Of a DNA stretch of 64,000 bases, positions 12,101 to 24,438 are shown one piece after another. The stretch comes from Chaenocephalus aceratus. Taxonomy: Eukaryota; Chordata; Actinopteri; Perciformes; Channichthyidae. The stretch spans positions 28,870,023 to 28,934,022 of the forward strand of contig CM043797.1 of assembly GCA_023974075.1 (NCBI GenBank), given 5' to 3'. The translations under genes and the position numbers were made by a program. The notes under the pieces are model-generated. The model was not told the DNA's origin. It ran no database searches and saw only the letters and a program-made list of their open reading frames with translations. Position 1 is the stretch's first letter, and each line of letters begins with the position of its first letter.

Positions 12101-13169
12101 TAGGGGTGTAACGGTATCCGTATTCTTCCCGTACCGTCACGGTTCGGCACATGCAGTCACACGGCGAATACGCCTTTTTTTACGACTGGGAAAAAAGTAT
12201 GTCACTCAGGGCAGTATTACACTATATATAATCCAGGGGCGGTATTGCGCCTAAAAGCCAGCCGCCGGTAAATAACAAATGAAGAACAAGAACAAAACGA
12301 ACACAATACATGAAGACGAAAAGTTAGTAGCTATGGCGAGTTCACACAACACACAGGAGCTAGAAGACACACCTGCTTCTTTTAAATCAGGTGTGTGGGA
12401 ACATTTTGGGTTCCCTGTGGACTACAACAATGATGGGGTGTGAGTTGTGGATCGGACAAGGGCGGTGTGTCGGCGTTGTTCGACAGCGGTGCGGTATGCT
12501 AGTGGTAACATGTCAAACATGCTCAATCACATCCGAGTCAGTCTCAGTCCACAGCGAGAGGGTTTTCTAGACGGCAGGTGACATAGTTACCACCAACAGA
12601 TCTGCCCTACTGACACGTAGACAAACTCATCTTTTTGAAGAAAAACTTGAAAATAGAGTAAAGCTTGAGTACCTTTATTTAGGCATAATGGCCTCACACA
12701 CTCACAAGTTAATTACACATGTTAGACATTGCTCCTAAAGGTACAGATTTTATTTTTGTTTTATATGCATCATTGTATTTATTTTATATTTTGACATCAG
12801 GTGATGTAATACAGTTCTGTATTGCCTTTTATTGATCCTGATTGAAACACTTTCTTATTATTTATTTAAATATTTTCAAGACATTCTTTTTAGTTGACAT
12901 CAGCCATTATAAATATGGCCATCTGAGTGTGTGTGTGTGTGTGTGTGTGTGTTACTGTTTGTAGTTTGTTTTTAACTGTGTAATACAGTTAATGATTCAA
13001 AATGTTAGAGTTCCTTATTTTCATACCAAAACTTGCACTACTGTTAAAAAAAAAAATGTGTTTGGGACTTTTTTTTGCTTTTCCTTGTTGTACCGAACCC
13101 GTACCGAACCGTGACCCCCAAACCGAGGTATGAACCGAACCGTGACTTCTGTGAACCGTTACACCCGTA
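12101..13169 (+). mobile_element. hAT element with BED-finger remnant, TSD ATGCACAG
   Basis: The 1,069-bp element has ends TAGGGGTGTAACGGTATCC and GAACCGTTACACCCGTA, flanked by ATGCACAG at 12093-12100 and 13170-13177 (fits nTnnnnAn). The 5' part encodes a broken BED zinc finger. The rest of the transposase is deleted, leaving A/T-rich sequence and a GT run. It is an internally deleted, non-autonomous copy. Confidence 0.9.
12333..12560 (+). pseudogene. hAT transposase BED zinc-finger exon, broken
   Basis: From the ATG at 12333 the frame reads MASSHNTQELEDTPASFKSG and then VWEHFGFPVDYNNDGV, stops at a TGA (12441-12443), and continues with VVDRTRAVCRRCSTAVRYAS and NMSNMLNHIR. The aromatic pair, the CxxC (CRRC) and the downstream His mark a BED-type zinc finger as in hAT/ZBED transposases. 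The TGA stands where CGA is plausible, which would suit CpG decay. The downstream catalytic region is absent. Confidence 0.75.
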
Positions 13170-16029
13170 ATGCACAGACACAAATTCACAACAGGTTTCT
13201 TAAACACATGATACAAAATCAATCTCCAAGCACTACTAGAGCAGACCGGCAATATGGCCTGCTGTTGAGGTGACACTTGACAAACAGGCTATGATGTAAC
13301 ATCATGGCCTGTTTTATAATAATCATTATTCAAATAAAATAGAAATATTACTGGGTTCTTTGTTAACAAAAACATTTCAATTTTTCTTTTGTCACAAGAT
13401 CATCATTAATGATGAGCTTACAATTTGCTGATCAGTTCCAGGCAGTCATTGAAAAGTATTTTGAGCTTTCCAAAGACAGAGCCAACTAGGTCTTGTATCT
13501 ATAAACACACCCATTCAAATAGTGTCCCAAATGTAGGCAAACTTTTGATTACATGACTATATCCAGCTGAGTCTTTCTGGGTGTGTCAAAACACAAACTG
13601 TGTCCCACTTTTCAAAAACACTACAAGATACGTTTTTGGTCAGTACATGTTACACGTTATTGTGTTAATATTCAGGGTAGAATTAAATATAGTTGTATGT
13701 GTTATGAATACAAATATGAATCAGGCAATAAGCATAATAAGTTTACTGTAAGGCCACTATGTTGAATCAAACTCAGAATAAAGGATTTCTGTTCGTGTTA
13801 AATGTTTTACTGGCAAACTTGCGAAAACCAGCTAAATGTATATTTCTTTGTTCTCTCGGCTCTTACTTCACTCTACACATTTCATTTGTTTTGGTCTAGC
13901 TTTATTCCAGCCGCTTGTATTGAAGAATACTTTAAAACATGTCAGACAGTATCAATTATTTATAATTAGATATATGTTCACCTTTAACACTGCTACAGCA
14001 TGAAAACATTATGTTGAACATGACAGTAGGTATCAGTAATAAACAGCCCACAGCGCAGACATGTGTTTATTTGCATGTGTACTGTGTGTGTTCACACAGT
14101 TGCAAACCCCAGCGATGACTTGACAGCTAAATGCACCACAACTTTGCCCCCAGGGATCATCTCAACCTGCCACTGTATACATTCAAATACACTTCTTAAA
14201 TAACAGCTTTTGTAAACTAATAATTTGGGGTTTTGGACTGGCTTTGTGAAATCAACAATGTTATAGACTAAACGAAGTTATGGACATTTATGTACAAATA
14301 TAAACAATAGTTGATGAAACACTATCTTTGGTAAATAACCACAATCATTAAATTATCTCATCAATGTCCTTGTTGTCAAACATCACTGACCTTACAGCTA
14401 GTATAACCATGCAAATGATTGTATCTGATATTTTTCTAATAAAAAAAAATACTGGTCAACAAGTCAAGGGGATTGTCAGCTGGACAACAAAGGAGGGGGA
14501 ATTTAAAGCCACCGTCTGTAAGCATCTTGTTCCCTGGTCTCTGATGAGCAGCTCATTAAGTGGTTCAGACCACACGGGATTGAAGCGCTAGAAAGATAAC
14601 AGTCTGTTATAGAAACACTGACTCGTGTACCATTAAGTGACTCCAGCTTTATAGTCTGACAGTTTTACGGCTGCATTGTACTGCCCACCCTTAATACATA
14701 CAAGACTGTTCCTAACGCTTGCCAAAACCCATTCCCCCCTCCTTTCCTCTAGCATGGCAGACAGGGGTCACCTTAGACTGCCTTCATCAAGGGGATGTAA
14801 CTCTGCCACATGCTTCTTGATCACACTAGAGTCTTAAAAAGGTTGTGAAAAGCCTTCATGATTTTTGTTGGGCAGAAACAAAATAACTCGAATGTTCCGG
14901 TTTTGCAGATGCCATTTGAACTGTACACAGATCATTTTAAACTGAAGAAATTCCTTTAGAACGATAAGGCTTCTTGAATTAAATGGGATTAGAAGTCAAT
15001 GTTCAAAGCAGGTAATCCCCCCAAAAGAAGAGATGAACGCAAAGAGGATTCATTTCACTGATAACACTAGTCATAAGAGAGAAGATGAGAAATGTGCCTT
15101 TAGCATTTTGTGTAATCCTGTCTCTTTTGAACTATGTGAACTGAAGCTCAGTTTAGTTTTTGTATTCTGTGCCACCAGAGTACGGTGATACCATGTTAGA
15201 CTGTTGTATCTCTACTAGAGCGGAATGGTTAGGAACAATTTAAACCGAAATGTTCATAATTAATTCATTGTTTAAGTTGTTCGTCAAGCAAAAATGCCTA
15301 ACACTCTGTGTCAAGGCTGATTTAATCTGCCTGATGTGCTAGTAAAATCAAAATGTTTGGATTTGTTCAGAGAGTTGATCAAACAAAGCATGCGATAAGG
15401 ATTAAGGATGTCATCTGTCATTGTGTAGACGGAACAATAATTGTACAATCAAAAACTGGTCAGCAAATATAAAGCACAGAAAATAGTTTTTAGTTGCTAC
15501 CCAGATACATCTGTATTATACTTTGTCCAATAGCAGCTGATGTCTTTATGTAATTAAACATTTAGAGGAACCACATGTTTATGTTGAACCGTACGTGGTT
15601 TAGAAAGACTTTGCTAAGGTGAACCATTTAAATCTAGTGCACAACTATTTTCATATGCAGAAAATACGCTACACTTAAAAACATTGTTCAAACACACCAG
15701 AGATGCAGCAGAAAACTCCGTCAATACCCCATTAGTTCCACTTCAAAATACGATTGTTTTGTTCATAATGGAGGCTGTAGCCTGGGGGACACAGTCTAGC
15801 ATGCACGCGTTTGTATATACCACCACCTTACTGGTTAATATGTAGTTATATATCCATCAGAGTATTGCATGTACTGGCATTACACTGCATTCCTGGGATA
15901 GCAAGCAACGCCAAAACAGCCATGGTTGGACAAAAATGGTCACACTCAAACAAGCTTAAGACACCATTTTGAAAATCCACCGATTTCTAGATAACAACTC
16001 CGAGATGCCATCTTGCCAATTATCACCAG

Positions 16030-16400
16030 ATTAGCTACCGTTAGCATGGCTATTCAACCATTCCGAAACACCCCTATGCAGGAATATGTGCTGCTCACAT
16101 AATAGTAACGTTAGCTTGTATGCTAGCCTGAAAAAAGCATCGCTAACCCGTAGCATCCTCGCATCCCTCGGCACACGCTGCTAAAAAATTGCTAATTAGC
16201 GGGCTAGCTTGGTAAAGAATAGCAAACGACAATACAAAAAAACACTCACATTGGATCAGATATGGCTGCACCGGAACAACAGCAGCTACTTTTACCGCCT
16301 GGACGGAAACAACCAAGGAAATAAAAAACCTTGCGATACGGCAGTTAATGTCGGTTTGTTTGCGTTATTTAAACTAGCCCCTTTAGCTTAGCGCGCTAGT
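16030..16400. promoter_or_regulatory. GCTAGC/GTTAGC-rich promoter-proximal segment
   Basis: Repeated words such as GTTAGC, GCTAGC and CTAACC crowd this segment just inside fam168a intron 1. Similar clusters lie just downstream of the first exons of alkbh8 (29788-29806) and cwf19l2 (47884-47930). The function is unknown; the position near predicted transcription starts is the only support. Confidence 0.35.
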
Positions 16401-16521
16401 TCCACCACGGAGGACAATTGAAAGGATACTGAGGAGGAAAAAAAAACTGAAAAAACGAACCACTACCAAGTCGACACATGGACATTGCTGTCCTCCATGA
16501 TAAACATCGGACGAGACTTAC

Positions 16522-16760
16522 CTAAACCACTCGGTCGAACAGCAAAAAGATTCCCGTGTGCGTACGTGCTTTCTCCTGTGTCTGCTCTGGGTCGGTGCGG
16601 ACTGGCTCTGCTACAGCAGCGTTTTGTCGGACCAGTGGCGCAGAGAAGACAGCTTTCACCCGAAGAGACGGCCACCGTGTGGGGGATGGGGATGCACTGC
16701 CGGGAGGGAGGGAGAGAGTAAGGGAGGGATGCAGGGATGTAAGGAGAGAGGAGGGGGGGG
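16522..16760 (-). promoter_or_regulatory. fam168a: fam168a predicted non-coding exon 1 and promoter
   Basis: The minus strand shows a strong splice donor TTTAG|gtaagtc with the last exon base at 16522. The sequence upstream (to about 16760) is the most G+C- and CpG-rich stretch in this half of the window and ends in a G-rich run. With the acceptor at 1086 this gives a 5'UTR exon spliced to the MNPVYSP coding exon. The transcription start is not resolved. Open frames on both strands here are not supported as proteins. Confidence 0.6.
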
Positions 16761-18128
16761 GGGTCCCACCGATAACATATATAGAGAGGCTTTGATAAAA
16801 ACCAAATAGTAATAGAATAAAGGTCAATATATATTATATAACCAAAAGCGAAGAAACAGCAGATGAGACACAATACCGTTAGTTACTGTTGTTCAGTTTG
16901 ACTGATACTGTTCGTACTCTCAATTATTAAATAATAGAACATTTGATTTTAATAGTTAATGCGAATATTAAAGGCTAGTCCACTAATGCATGCATAATAC
17001 ATACTAGATGAAAAATATGAAGGAAGATGGTCTATTGATAGCCTGTTGTATAATAACACTGTTACTTCTTTGTTCTTTTTTGTGTGTGTTCACTTTCTGG
17101 ATTGTGTCCGTGTTTTTGCATTGATAAGAAATTACCAATATCAGCATGTCGTTGCATTATAATATTATTATCATGCGTATGGCGCTGTGGTAATATAAGT
17201 GTATGTTTACAAAAATCTGCCGTTATGCATCTATGCGATCAACATTTTCAGGCAGGAAAGTGTTATTTGGTCAGCAGCACTGTGGTGGTGAAACGGTATT
17301 ACAGCACGGCTGCACGTTCACAAATTCATAGGCTTTCGCTTCGTGCATAAACCTGGCATAAACCCAACCACAAATGTTGCTTCACAGCAAGGCAACGCCG
17401 CCCAGTGGTTATGAGTTGCTTTGCATCACAATGACTGAGTTATTCTAAATCTACACAGTCTATGAACATAGGACTACCTGAAACCCACATTAAATTGTAT
17501 CTTGATGCCAAATCGTGCATTTATTATGCTATCTATTTTATTTAAATGTAAAAATGTTTTAAAATAATTTTACAGTTGTATTGCATTATCATTAAAACAC
17601 ATGATCTGCCACTTTCAATATAAATCCTACTTGCTGTTCATAGTCTAAACACTATTTTTGGACACCAATACGTATTGTAGGATACATTCATCAGAAGTCC
17701 ATGTATTTTCCTTCAGTATTTATTTATTTGCAATTTGAATCACAAAAATAACCCTTGATTTGTATACTTTTTGGCTTAGGCCTATTGGGGGTTTGGACTT
17801 TTTATATATATTTATATAATATGTGTACAACTTGTTTTTCACATACTTTTGAAGTCCTGTATTACATGAATAAATACGAATTCAGGGAAATGACTGACAC
17901 ATACAGCTCCAGCGACAAAGGATTTGCTTTTAGGCAAAACGCATAATTCCAGATGGTATTTGTGAACCCCTCGATAATATCGATATGGAATTGAAAACTG
18001 GTGAAGTGTCTACACTGGACCAAACTATTTTCGTAGTCTATGATTGGAGACTCCCACCGAGTTATAAGGCTTAGCCTACGGGTTTAACCCATAGGTTTAA
18101 CCCGTACTGTTACGACCAATTCCAGAGA
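16761..18128. other. fam168a-kbtbd3 divergent intergenic region
   Basis: This is A/T-rich sequence between the predicted fam168a start on the minus strand and the kbtbd3 promoter motif on the plus strand. No gene, RNA or mobile element with clear ends was recognised. Confidence 0.5.
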
Positions 18129-18154
18129 ACTACAGGTCCCAGCTGCCCTTGCGC
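18129..18154 (+). promoter_or_regulatory. ZNF143/Staf-type (SBS) motif upstream of kbtbd3
   Basis: The sequence ACTACAGGTCCCAGCTGCCC followed by TTGCGC closely follows the extended ZNF143 (Staf) site, in which an ACTACA flank precedes a TCCCAG...TGC core. It lies about 640 bp before the kbtbd3 start codon and just upstream of a possible first exon whose donor is near 18419 (ACACT|gtgagt). Such sites mark many vertebrate housekeeping promoters. Confidence 0.55.
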
Positions 18155-18350
18155 ACCACTACCACCACAAACAAAGAAGAGCCGCATACACACAACTCGC
18201 GGGGATTTGAAAAAACATTGAAACATCTAAATATAATTAACAAAACGGCGCACTTTTAACAAGGATGATGTTACGTACAACTGTAACGGCAAGGAAATCA
18301 AAGACTCTCCGAGACATCGCGTGATTTCACGCTTCCGGAAGTTAAATAGC

Positions 18351-18352
<2 letters not shown>

Positions 18353-18398
<46 letters not shown>
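18353..18398. repeat. (GA)23 microsatellite in kbtbd3 leader
   Basis: A pure GA run of 46 bp between the ZNF143-like motif and the candidate 5'UTR donor. If the UTR exon model is right, it is transcribed. Confidence 0.95.
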
Positions 18399-18400
<2 letters not shown>

Positions 18401-18770
18401 TGTCCGAGGTGCTGACACTGTGAGTAGTGCTGGTGCATGTCCTGATTCAGTCTTCATACCTGTATATTTTAAATGTAGCCTATTTCTTTTTCTTATGCAT
18501 GTTTTACCATCAACTTAACTACTCTGTAGTTTCCATACCTGTGTTTTGAACTGAATATTAACCATAATAAATGGGCAAATCACAACATCTCTTCTTGAAC
18601 TGTTCTCAGTTATGTTATGTTTGATATCTACTCACCTCACTCACACACAGACACATATTCTAGTATTACATCATAAGACACACTATTACACTACTCTTTG
18701 AATATGCATCATGATCTTTGATTTTCTCCCCTCCCATTTATGTATAAATACATTGTCAGAATTTGGGAAG

Positions 18771-19049
18771 ATGGATGAATCACAAGTGTCCTGTATCCTC
18801 AATGCTGAAAACTGCAGCAGCAGCAGCAGCAGTGCCCTCAGCAGTAAAACTGGCAACACTCCACAATGCAACGGTGCTTCAGAGTGCAGGACCCTGCTCC
18901 ATCTCCCTGAGTCACACGGTCTCCAGCTACTGAGCGTGCTCAGATCATTCAGGGAGCAAGGCCTGCTGTTTGACTTCACCATTAAGGTCCAGGAACAAAG
19001 TTTTCCCTGCCATCGATGTGTCCTTGCAGCATGCAGCGATTTTTTCAGG

Positions 19050-19094
<45 letters not shown>

Positions 19095-22000
19095 ATCCAT
19101 CTATCTATCTTTCTATCTATCCATCTATCTATCTTTCTATCTATCCATCTATCTATCTTTCTATCTATTGATCTATCTATCTAGTTTGTTGATAACTTCT
19201 CTGTGTTTAGGGCCATGTTTGAGGTGGATATGCGAGAGCGTGGTGATGGTTCAGTGACTCTGGGTAACCAGTGTCCAGTGGCAGTGCGTTTATTCCTGGA
19301 CTTTGCCTATTCAGGAGAGATGCTCATCACTGATAGCAATGTAGACATGCTGTTTCAGCTTGCTTCTTTTCTGCAGGTAGAAATACATTATCATTTCTTC
19401 TTTCTATTTATATAAACATAAAGTACCTTGGGACAAGTCAACCAAGTGTGTGCCTTTTACCAGCGCCTTCCCACGTAGCTCAGAGTGTAGTATACAAAAA
19501 CTTGAATTTGTATTGAAATGTCACAGGTTTAAAAAATAAAATTGCCAAAGGCTATATTCATTAGCTACGGTACACCCTGACAGATGTTTTCAACCTTCTT
19601 GACTAATTACACCTCCTCTCATGGCTGTGTGGTAATGTGAAAACACCTGAGTGGGTGTATAGAGTTAAATCATTTGAAGAATAACATCTATTAATCATCA
19701 AGTTGCTTAGTAAGATACATATCTCTCAGTGACAGTTTTTGAATATGTATTGTATGTGTCCTCAGGTCTCAGTCTTGTCCGAAGCGTGCAGCAACTTCGT
19801 GATAAGAGCCATGGATCTCAGTAACTGCCTGTCCCTATTCTCCCTTGCTGAGGCCTACGGCTCTGCATCCCTCCTCCAAAGTGCCAATGAGTTTGTGGTT
19901 CAGAACTTCGCTGAGCTTTCCAAAACCCATGACTTCCTGGATATGCAGGTACAACTGACAAGATAATGAAGATAGTATATCCTAGAAGCTGATTTTGATG
20001 TAGCGGCATATGAAGATTATAATTCAATAAATCCATATGAAGACACTCAGTATTAATCATTTCATCTGCTTCTCATAGGTGAATGTGTTGGAAGCATGCC
20101 TGAGGTCAGATGCTCTAAATGTGCCCAGTGAGGAGGCTGTGGTGATGTCTCTTCTTAGATGGATACGCCATGATCTCTCGGAAAGACAAAAGCTGTTGCC
20201 GGGTTTGTTATCTCTAACCAGATTCCACCACCTACCTGCACCTGTACTAAAGGTAAGAGCATGCTGCATGTACAATATGTTTGTATTTTATATGTGGTCG
20301 TATTATAGTCTCACCCTTCCTTTGTGACACCTTACAATGCCTCTTAGACTCTGCGTGATGCAGATGATCTCCTCTGCAATAGTGAGTCCTGCCTCGCCCT
20401 GCTCTCTGAAGCTCAGAGCAGGCAGGATCAGTACAGCGGCCTGCTCTCTGACGCCAGGCCAGCCACCACACAGAGCTACATCTTCATCCACAAAACAGAG
20501 GAGAATGGCGAGATCCGCCACAGCTTCTGCTACCATCTGGAGACAGACCAGTGGAAAGAGCTGGGAACAGGGCACGGAGAGGGGACGGCCATGATGCCAG
20601 ACCCACCGGGTTCCTACCTTACCAGCTTTGCTGAGAAGGTACGTTTGAGATTGAACGTTGCTGCTATTAAGCGTAGAGTCTCCTAACCTTTTTTGCATTG
20701 TTTCTCTTTGAAATTGTCAACTTATGCACCCCTTACTGCAAGTAAAAGCTTTGGTGTTGGCCCAGGTTATACGTTTTCTTTTCCAGATTGTTTTCTTTGA
20801 AATGTTCTAAGAGACCCCCAAGAGGTTAAAGTATCCACTATGTTACAAGTAATAAAACAATAATTATTAAAAGTCAGAACAATAAACCATCATTTTCTTA
20901 TCTTTCCACTGTATCACTAAGATATTTGTGACAGGTGGATGCCGGGGGAACTGTTGCCGGGCAATACGTCTCCATGTGGCCGAGCCGTTCCATGACGCCA
21001 CAGATGAGGTTTGGTGCTTCTGTCCTGTGACCCTCACCTGCACGCCGGCTCCAGCCATGCTGAAGCCCAGAACCACACACACAGCTGTAACCTGCCTGGA
21101 CCGTATCTACGTCATTGGAGGACGGACAAGGGGATCCAGAGGGGGGGCTCCCAGTCTGCTGGAGGTAACAGTGTACCCTTTATGGACGATTATGACCAGA
21201 TTCTTGGTTAAGATGTCCTTTCATTATTACATTTGTATTGTGCCAGTACAAATATTGTTCTTTTCTAAAATATTTTCCAGGTGGAGTATTTTAATCCTCT
21301 GACCCAGACCTGGAGCTCAGTCAGCCCACTGCCCACCGCCATCTACTACCCTGAGGCCAGTGCTTGTGGCAGTGTTATCTATACACTGGGGTCAGAAGTG
21401 GAGATAACAGATTCCTTTAACCCTTCACTGGACTGCTTCTTCAGCTATGACGCACAGCAGGACCAGTGGAGCCGCCTGGTGGCAGAGTTTGGACAATTCT
21501 TCCATGCTACCCTGGTCAAGGCAGTGTCAATAGATAACACACTGCACATCTGTGACCTGTCCACTTACAAGGTGAGCCCTCAGCTGGGCATGAATGAATG
21601 AATGAGTTGTCATTATTGTATCTCAATGTGTTTATAGTTTAAGCTTTCCTAGGACTGTTTAAATAATGAAACACAGAGTTTCAAAAGTGTGACTTTTCCC
21701 ATCCAGGTCTACAGTTTTTGTCCAGAGACCTGCGTGTGGAAGGGTCAAGGGTCCTTTGAGTGTGCTGGTTTCAACGCAGGAGCAGTGGGTATGAAAGACA
21801 AAATCTACATCCTGGGTGGAGACTATTCACCTGATGAGATCACTGATGAAGTTCAGGTAGGAGAAGCTTTTATCCATAGTAGCTGACCTACTGAGACGTT
21901 TTAAGTCATATTTCTTAACTAAAGGCACAGGCCACCAAATCTGTCAACATGGATCTTGATGGTAAATTGTCTCTGCTTTGAGGAAGCCTGGAAGAAGTGA

Positions 22001-22634
22001 CCAGTAATGATCAACTAGATAACTATTGACATATTCATAAATATAGTCAACATTGAACAAATAAGGCTTGCTATTTTTGTCAGTTTATTGTTTTAAAGTG
22101 TTAGTTTCAAGCAATATATATCGAGTAATTTTGCCATGATATCTCTATATTCACACTGCATATGAAGAGTACGTTATTTATTATTACTCTCACTTAGATT
22201 TTATTTATCACAATTACAGTAAATAATTCAAGAGGAAAGCTTATTTATGATACATTAGAATGATACAGTTATTGATTTACTAGCAAGGACACACCAAAGA
22301 CCAACAATATGTGATTAAAGTGTAAATGAGTAACAACAACGAGAATGGATGGAAATAAGAGAGGAGATGGTTTGGATAATACCTGGAGATGGTAGAGAAA
22401 TTAAGGTTTTTAATAGGAATAAAAGAGGAAAATTGAGTTAAAGGTATAACATGACATCTGATGATATTTCTATTCTGTGTTTCCTTGTGGCCTGTACAGG
22501 TGTACCACAGTGGGAGAAGTCAATGGGAGGAAGTGGCTCCCATGCCCAGAGCGCTCACTGAGTTCCACTGTCAGCTCATCAGCTTCAACAGATACAAAGA
22601 CCCATGGGGGGACACAGCAGATACACACTCTTGA
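18771..22634 (+). CDS. kbtbd3: KBTBD3, BTB-BACK-Kelch protein
   Basis: Nine coding exons join in frame with GT-AG introns: 18771-19048, 19211-19376, 19766-19948, 20079-20252, 20348-20638, 20922-21164, 21281-21571, 21707-21856, 22500-22634, giving 636 aa. The chosen ATG follows an acceptor at 18759. The BTB domain covers about residues 60-155 (FDFTIKVQEQSFPCHRCVLA across the first junction, then FRAMFEV). The BACK domain follows (LRSDALNVPSEEAVV). Kelch blades fill the C-terminal half (DRIYVIGG, VEYFNPLTQTWSSVSPLP, DKIYILGGDY, VYHSGRSQWEEV). The IFVTGGCRGNCCRAIRLHVA and FGQFFHATLVKA blocks and the C-terminus match vertebrate KBTBD3 as I remember it; length is close to the mammalian ~610 aa. 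By family it is a probable Cullin-3 substrate adaptor, with unknown substrate. A candidate poly(A) signal is AATAAA at 23638. Intron 1 is 162 bp and almost wholly a tetranucleotide repeat. Confidence 0.9.
19050..19184. repeat. (ATCT)n higher-order microsatellite filling kbtbd3 intron 1
   Basis: ATCT units begin immediately at the splice donor (CAG|GTATCTATCT) and run to about 19184. The second half shows a higher-order period of about 24 bp, in which ATCTATCTATCT, TTCT and ATCTATCC alternate at least three times. The whole intron is only 19049-19210. Confidence 0.95.
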
Positions 22635-23552
22635 ATAGTTGATTTGCATGTGTGTTACAGTACATGTCTCTGATGGATGCTGGACAGCTGACAGAGGGAA
22701 AGACAACCTTCCACCAACACCACATCATTCTCACATCATTATAACAAGACTGCACCTGAGCCAGATTATTTACTACTTTTTAATTTAAACATTTGATTTA
22801 ATATGTTCACTTTGCACAAGTGAGTTGTCTGCTGTCGTAGGATCTTTGTTGTATTTAAATCAAAATGTGGTCCCTCCCATGGAGGAACCTTATTGAGCCA
22901 AATACTACAGTATATTGGAAAGCCTATTTTAATAACTGACATATTTTGTTCTGATGATTTAGCTGATGGAAACCTGCTCATAGTATATTACTTTATTTAA
23001 AACTCAACACAAATCCTCTTGACAAAATTGTGTAAATAATCTTGTTGGATTTTCACTTTAATCTACTTACCTTTATCCTGTTTGGCCTGTCATGTATCCA
23101 TGCGTGCCCTTTTTCTCCTCTCATGAAATAACATTCTACATGTGATCAATACACAGATCACCTGACAACTGAACCTATAGAGATGAACACTGTACCTTGG
23201 AAGAACATAATACGTTTCAGAAACCAGGAGGAGAAAAATATGGGCTTCATGGTGTAAACCACAAATGCGTTGTACGGTTGTGTTAAGAAACCTACAAAAA
23301 TAATACAACAAATACCATAATGTTTTATTGGCAAGGAGTGAATATAAACATAATGCTTTATTAATTGAGTTGATGTGTTTTTTTTGAGTAGATACAGTGT
23401 CTGCATGTGATACATTCATCATCACGAGTAAAAACAGCACAATAGCATGGTTTTATGTTTCAAAGGGCACATCAATGGCACAGTGACATGCATTGACACC
23501 ACTGTTAGAAGGATTACATCCCTTTAAAAATAGAGCAGCAAGCCCCTGTTCT
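22635..23552. other. kbtbd3 3'UTR and kbtbd3-sln convergent gap
   Basis: No coding exon is visible. Part of this should be the kbtbd3 3'UTR. The first clear plus-strand AATAAA is at 23638, beyond the minus-strand sln poly(A) signal, so the two 3'UTRs may overlap. Confidence 0.45.
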
Positions 23553-23558
23553 TTTATT
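23553..23558 (-). terminator. sln: sln candidate poly(A) signal
   Basis: The plus strand reads TTTATT, i.e. AATAAA on the minus strand, 333 nt past the sarcolipin stop codon. It is the first such hexamer downstream of the ORF. Confidence 0.5.
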
Positions 23559-23890
23559 TGTAATCACCCACATGTTTTCTGTAACTCCTCCTCTGGCCTT
23601 GTTCAGAAATTCAAAGTCACATTCAAAAACGTTTGAGAATAAATACACTGATCAGTTGACTTTGAAATTGTCATTAATAATCTGCCCCATCTGTAACAAG
23701 CACATGGTTATAGGACTCTAATGAAAGCTGAAGCGCTGGACCTGACCAGATTACAAGAATGATAAGATGTAAACACTGTCTGAACATGAATCACTTAGCA
23801 GCAAAGTCCTACAGTAACAATGCTGGTTTTCCTCATATCGCTCCGACTCCTCTGGCACCTCGGTCATCTCCTCTCTTCTTGCTCCATGAT

Positions 23891-23986
23891 TTAGCCTTGG
23901 TAAGTTTTCACCAGCAGCCACATCAGCAGCACAGTGATTAAGACGATCGTGAAGTTGATAAACAGCTCCTGGACTGAGCGATCCAT
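23891..23986 (-). CDS. sln: Sarcolipin, SERCA-inhibiting micropeptide
   Basis: The 31-codon ORF reads [20 protein letters not shown] followed by [11 protein letters not shown] and a TAA stop. The [19 protein letters not shown] core and the terminal -SYQ/-TYQ type tail are diagnostic of sarcolipin, the single-pass sarcoplasmic/endoplasmic reticulum peptide that binds SERCA and uncouples ATP hydrolysis from calcium transport in muscle. The length equals the mammalian protein. Residues about 8-26 are the membrane helix; the C-terminus differs (KTYQG where mammals have RSYQY), so the conserved terminal Tyr is replaced by Gly. The start has A at -3 and G at +4. The exon begins at 24083 behind a CTCAG acceptor, so the ORF lies in one exon after a non-coding exon at 24439-24720. 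Confidence 0.95.
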   Translation of the reverse strand: MDRSVQELFINFTIVLITVLLMWLLVKTYQG

Positions 23987-24438
23987 GGTGGTATGACACC
24001 CGAGGATAGGAGGAAAGAAGGAGACAAGAAGGAAGGATGCAGATGTGTTGGATGCTTTTACAAAGGTTTGGCTGGTCCTGGACCTGAGAGGTGCAAACAG
24101 CAGAAAACAATACATGATATATGTGTGTGTGTTTGTGTGTACATGTTTTGCCACCCTTTTGTTATTATAAATTCGAAGTCTAAGCCACTTCTCAGGCGGA
24201 CATAATGTTCCCTTATATATACACAAGGGAGATAACGCATACTTCCACAAAGCATATAAATAAAAAACACATCATTATCACATAAACAAAGAAATACCAT
24301 TCCAAAATCCTTTTACACTTTTTCATTTCTTATTGTTAGTTGCATCATTTTGAATGGTTTTCTTTGAATTATTGGCCATATTTTTTTGTTACTAACAACA
24401 ACAAATGACAACACAAAATAGAATCAGTGAGCTGTTAC

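Noticed and set aside
16463..16873. Overlapping open frames on both strands near 16.5-16.9 kb
   Set aside because: They lie in the G+C-rich predicted fam168a first exon, have no family-like features and disagree with the splice donor model.
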